Assembly: GCA_017408825.1 (NCBI GenBank)
Contig: JAFQTX010000039.1
Location: 1-62,400 of the forward strand
Origin: Alistipes sp.
GTDB taxonomy: Bacteria > Bacteroidota > Bacteroidia > Bacteroidales > Rikenellaceae
Reading direction: 5' to 3'
DNA: 62,400 bases
Shown here: piece by piece, positions 61,453 to 62,400 of the stretch
How the letters are laid out: each line of letters begins with the position of its first letter
How positions within the stretch are numbered: the stretch's first letter is position 1
Position numbers and translations under genes: made by a program
Notes under the pieces: model-generated
What the model was told of the DNA's origin: nothing
Database searches by the model: none
What the model saw: the letters and a program-made list of their open reading frames with translations, nothing else

Positions 61453-62400
61453 ATGAAGGCAAGATTTTTTGCTTTGGCTGCATTGGTACTCGGTATGGTA
61501 TCATGTCAGCAGGATGTCGATACCATCGCCCCTGTTGGTGGTGAGGTAGACTTCCAGATCTCTGTCGCTGCTCCTGAGCTTGCTGGTACTCGTGCTGGTG
61601 AGAACGGCGAGGCAGACACACAGAAGGCTATGGATAGCGCATTTGGTGCTATCGACTATTTGCAGGGCGCTGCAACTGGCGACTACCGCCAGGATTGGGG
61701 CGACGTGGACCTTCGTTATACCCTTGAGGTGTACGACGTGGCAGACAACTATGCTGGTGCTGTTCCTGTTAAGGACCGTCAGGTGATTATCAAGGACTCG
61801 TATGAGCCTGTTGTGTTCGACCTCCGTTTGGTGCCTAATCGTGACTACCACTTCGTAGTTTTCGCCGACTTCGTTGCTCAGGATGAGTACAAGAAGGATG
61901 CTACTGCTCAGCTTAGCGTTGCTGGTATCCGTCACGAGATTGGTAAGACTTTGGCTGACATCACCGTGTTCAACGAGGCTATCAACGATGAGGTAGCGGA
62001 CTCTTACTTCGCTACTAAGGACATCAAGGTGACAAACTCTGCTGCACAGGACATCGTGTTGAAGCGTCCTTATGGTAAGGTGCGTGTTATCGCTACTGAC
62101 CTTGCTGAGCTTAACCTCAACGTACACCCATTCACTGTTGAGATGGAGTACGAGGCTGCTAACCGTAACAAGTTCAACGCTGTAACTGGCGAGCTTAACG
62201 AGGGTACTTACGCTGTTAAGGCTTTCAAGAGCGGTTATGTTGCTAAGGTTCGTGACAATATGGGTAGCCACTACTACAACGTAGGTTACGATGCTGAGAC
62301 TGCTCCTGCTGTAAACGGCACTGTACGTCACACTCACATGACTCTCTTCACCGACTACATCCTCGCATTGCCTGAGGGTCAGACTCCTATCCACTTCACA
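61453..62400 (+). CDS. Fimbrillin-like (DUF6562-type) lipoprotein, 3' end cut by the window
   Basis: An open frame of 316 codons runs from ATG 61453 to the window edge. It starts MKARFFALAALVLGMVSC (lipobox Cys18), almost the same as the start of the 23365-27303 protein, followed by an AGTRAG motif near residue 45 and the same pattern of segments (VVFDLRLVPNRDYHFVVFAD, IVLKRPYGKVRVIATDL, HMTLFTDYILA). These match the DUF6562/fimbrillin-like N-terminal domain of the paralogue, so it is a surface lipoprotein, perhaps also with a C-terminal extension beyond the window. Codon use and Ala/Val/Asp-rich composition look like a highly expressed gene. Confidence 0.85.
   Translation, partial: MKARFFALAALVLGMVSCQQDVDTIAPVGGEVDFQISVAAPELAGTRAGENGEADTQKAMDSAFGAIDYLQGAATGDYRQDWGDVDLRYTLEVYDVADNYAGAVPVKDRQVIIKDSYEPVVFDLRLVPNRDYHFVVFADFVAQDEYKKDATAQLSVAGIRHEIGKTLADITVFNEAINDEVADSYFATKDIKVTNSAAQDIVLKRPYGKVRVIATDLAELNLNVHPFTVEMEYEAANRNKFNAVTGELNEGTYAVKAFKSGYVAKVRDNMGSHYYNVGYDAETAPAVNGTVRHTHMTLFTDYILALPEGQTPIHFT

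Noticed and set aside
61501-62394. 297-codon minus-strand ORF near the right edge
   Set aside because: It is antisense to a frame that starts with a lipobox nearly identical to that of the 23365 gene and continues to the window end; the minus frame has V/S/L-rich composition typical of an antisense shadow.

Overview
The window looks like a chromosomal segment of a gut Bacteroidales bacterium, most likely Alistipes or a close Rikenellaceae relative. The evidence is the Bacteroidota promoter pattern (TTTG, 19-20 bases, then TAnnTTTG) in front of many genes, a short 286-residue primary sigma factor, a BtuG/BtuB vitamin B12 locus, and DUF4493, PCMD, DUF2723 and fimbrillin-like families. The genus is an inference. 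No transposase, integrase, prophage or CRISPR array was seen.

Layout. 1-5,935: two secreted SEL1-repeat proteins, rpoD and a glutamate decarboxylase; rpoD and gadB converge on one perfect 45-bp palindrome. 6,101-11,907: tRNA-Pro, then a minus-strand housekeeping block (ftsY, rimO, a ZapB-like coiled coil, zapA, a probable 6S RNA, rny). 12,040-15,736: a three-gene operon coding for a secreted double-YARHG protein, a TIR-transmembrane-YARHG protein and an M15 peptidase lipoprotein. It converges, with 1 bp between stop codons, on a NamZ-type muramidase gene. 15,743-22,756: a run of minus-strand genes (DUF2723 membrane protein, cysS, prfB, namZ). 23,365-27,303: a 1,312-residue fimbrillin-like/beta-helix surface lipoprotein. 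27,716-30,365: queG and a divergent acyl-CoA ligase. 30,453-36,887: a cobalamin riboswitch followed by four surface genes for B12 capture (BtuH-like, PKD-like, BtuG, BtuB). 37,041-42,737: a secreted duplicated-domain protein, guaA, guaB and a HAD phosphatase. 43,119-52,806: a seven-gene minus-strand run of surface lipoproteins (fimbrillin-like, DUF4493, PCMD) and two outer-membrane barrels. 53,188-60,810: MazG-like, engB, prs, FKBP, a purine permease with a PfkB kinase, and pckA. 61,453-end: a second fimbrillin-like lipoprotein, cut by the window edge.

The most interesting signals are these. (1) The TIR-TM-YARHG operon sits against peptidoglycan enzymes and may couple envelope sensing to a cytosolic NAD-cleaving domain. 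(2) A dispersed hairpin element lies directly after the stop codons of cysS (two copies) and guaA and downstream of pckA; its 13-bp core is invariant while the outer stem changes by paired substitutions. (3) A second palindromic intergenic repeat family lies near several of these. (4) The seven-gene surface operon has a perfect palindrome at its promoter. (5) The B12 operon carries an extra PKD-like protein. (6) The two fimbrillin-like paralogues have long leaders with strong hairpins, one containing a nine-G run.

Domain names come from recognising motifs by eye. No database search or folding program was run.
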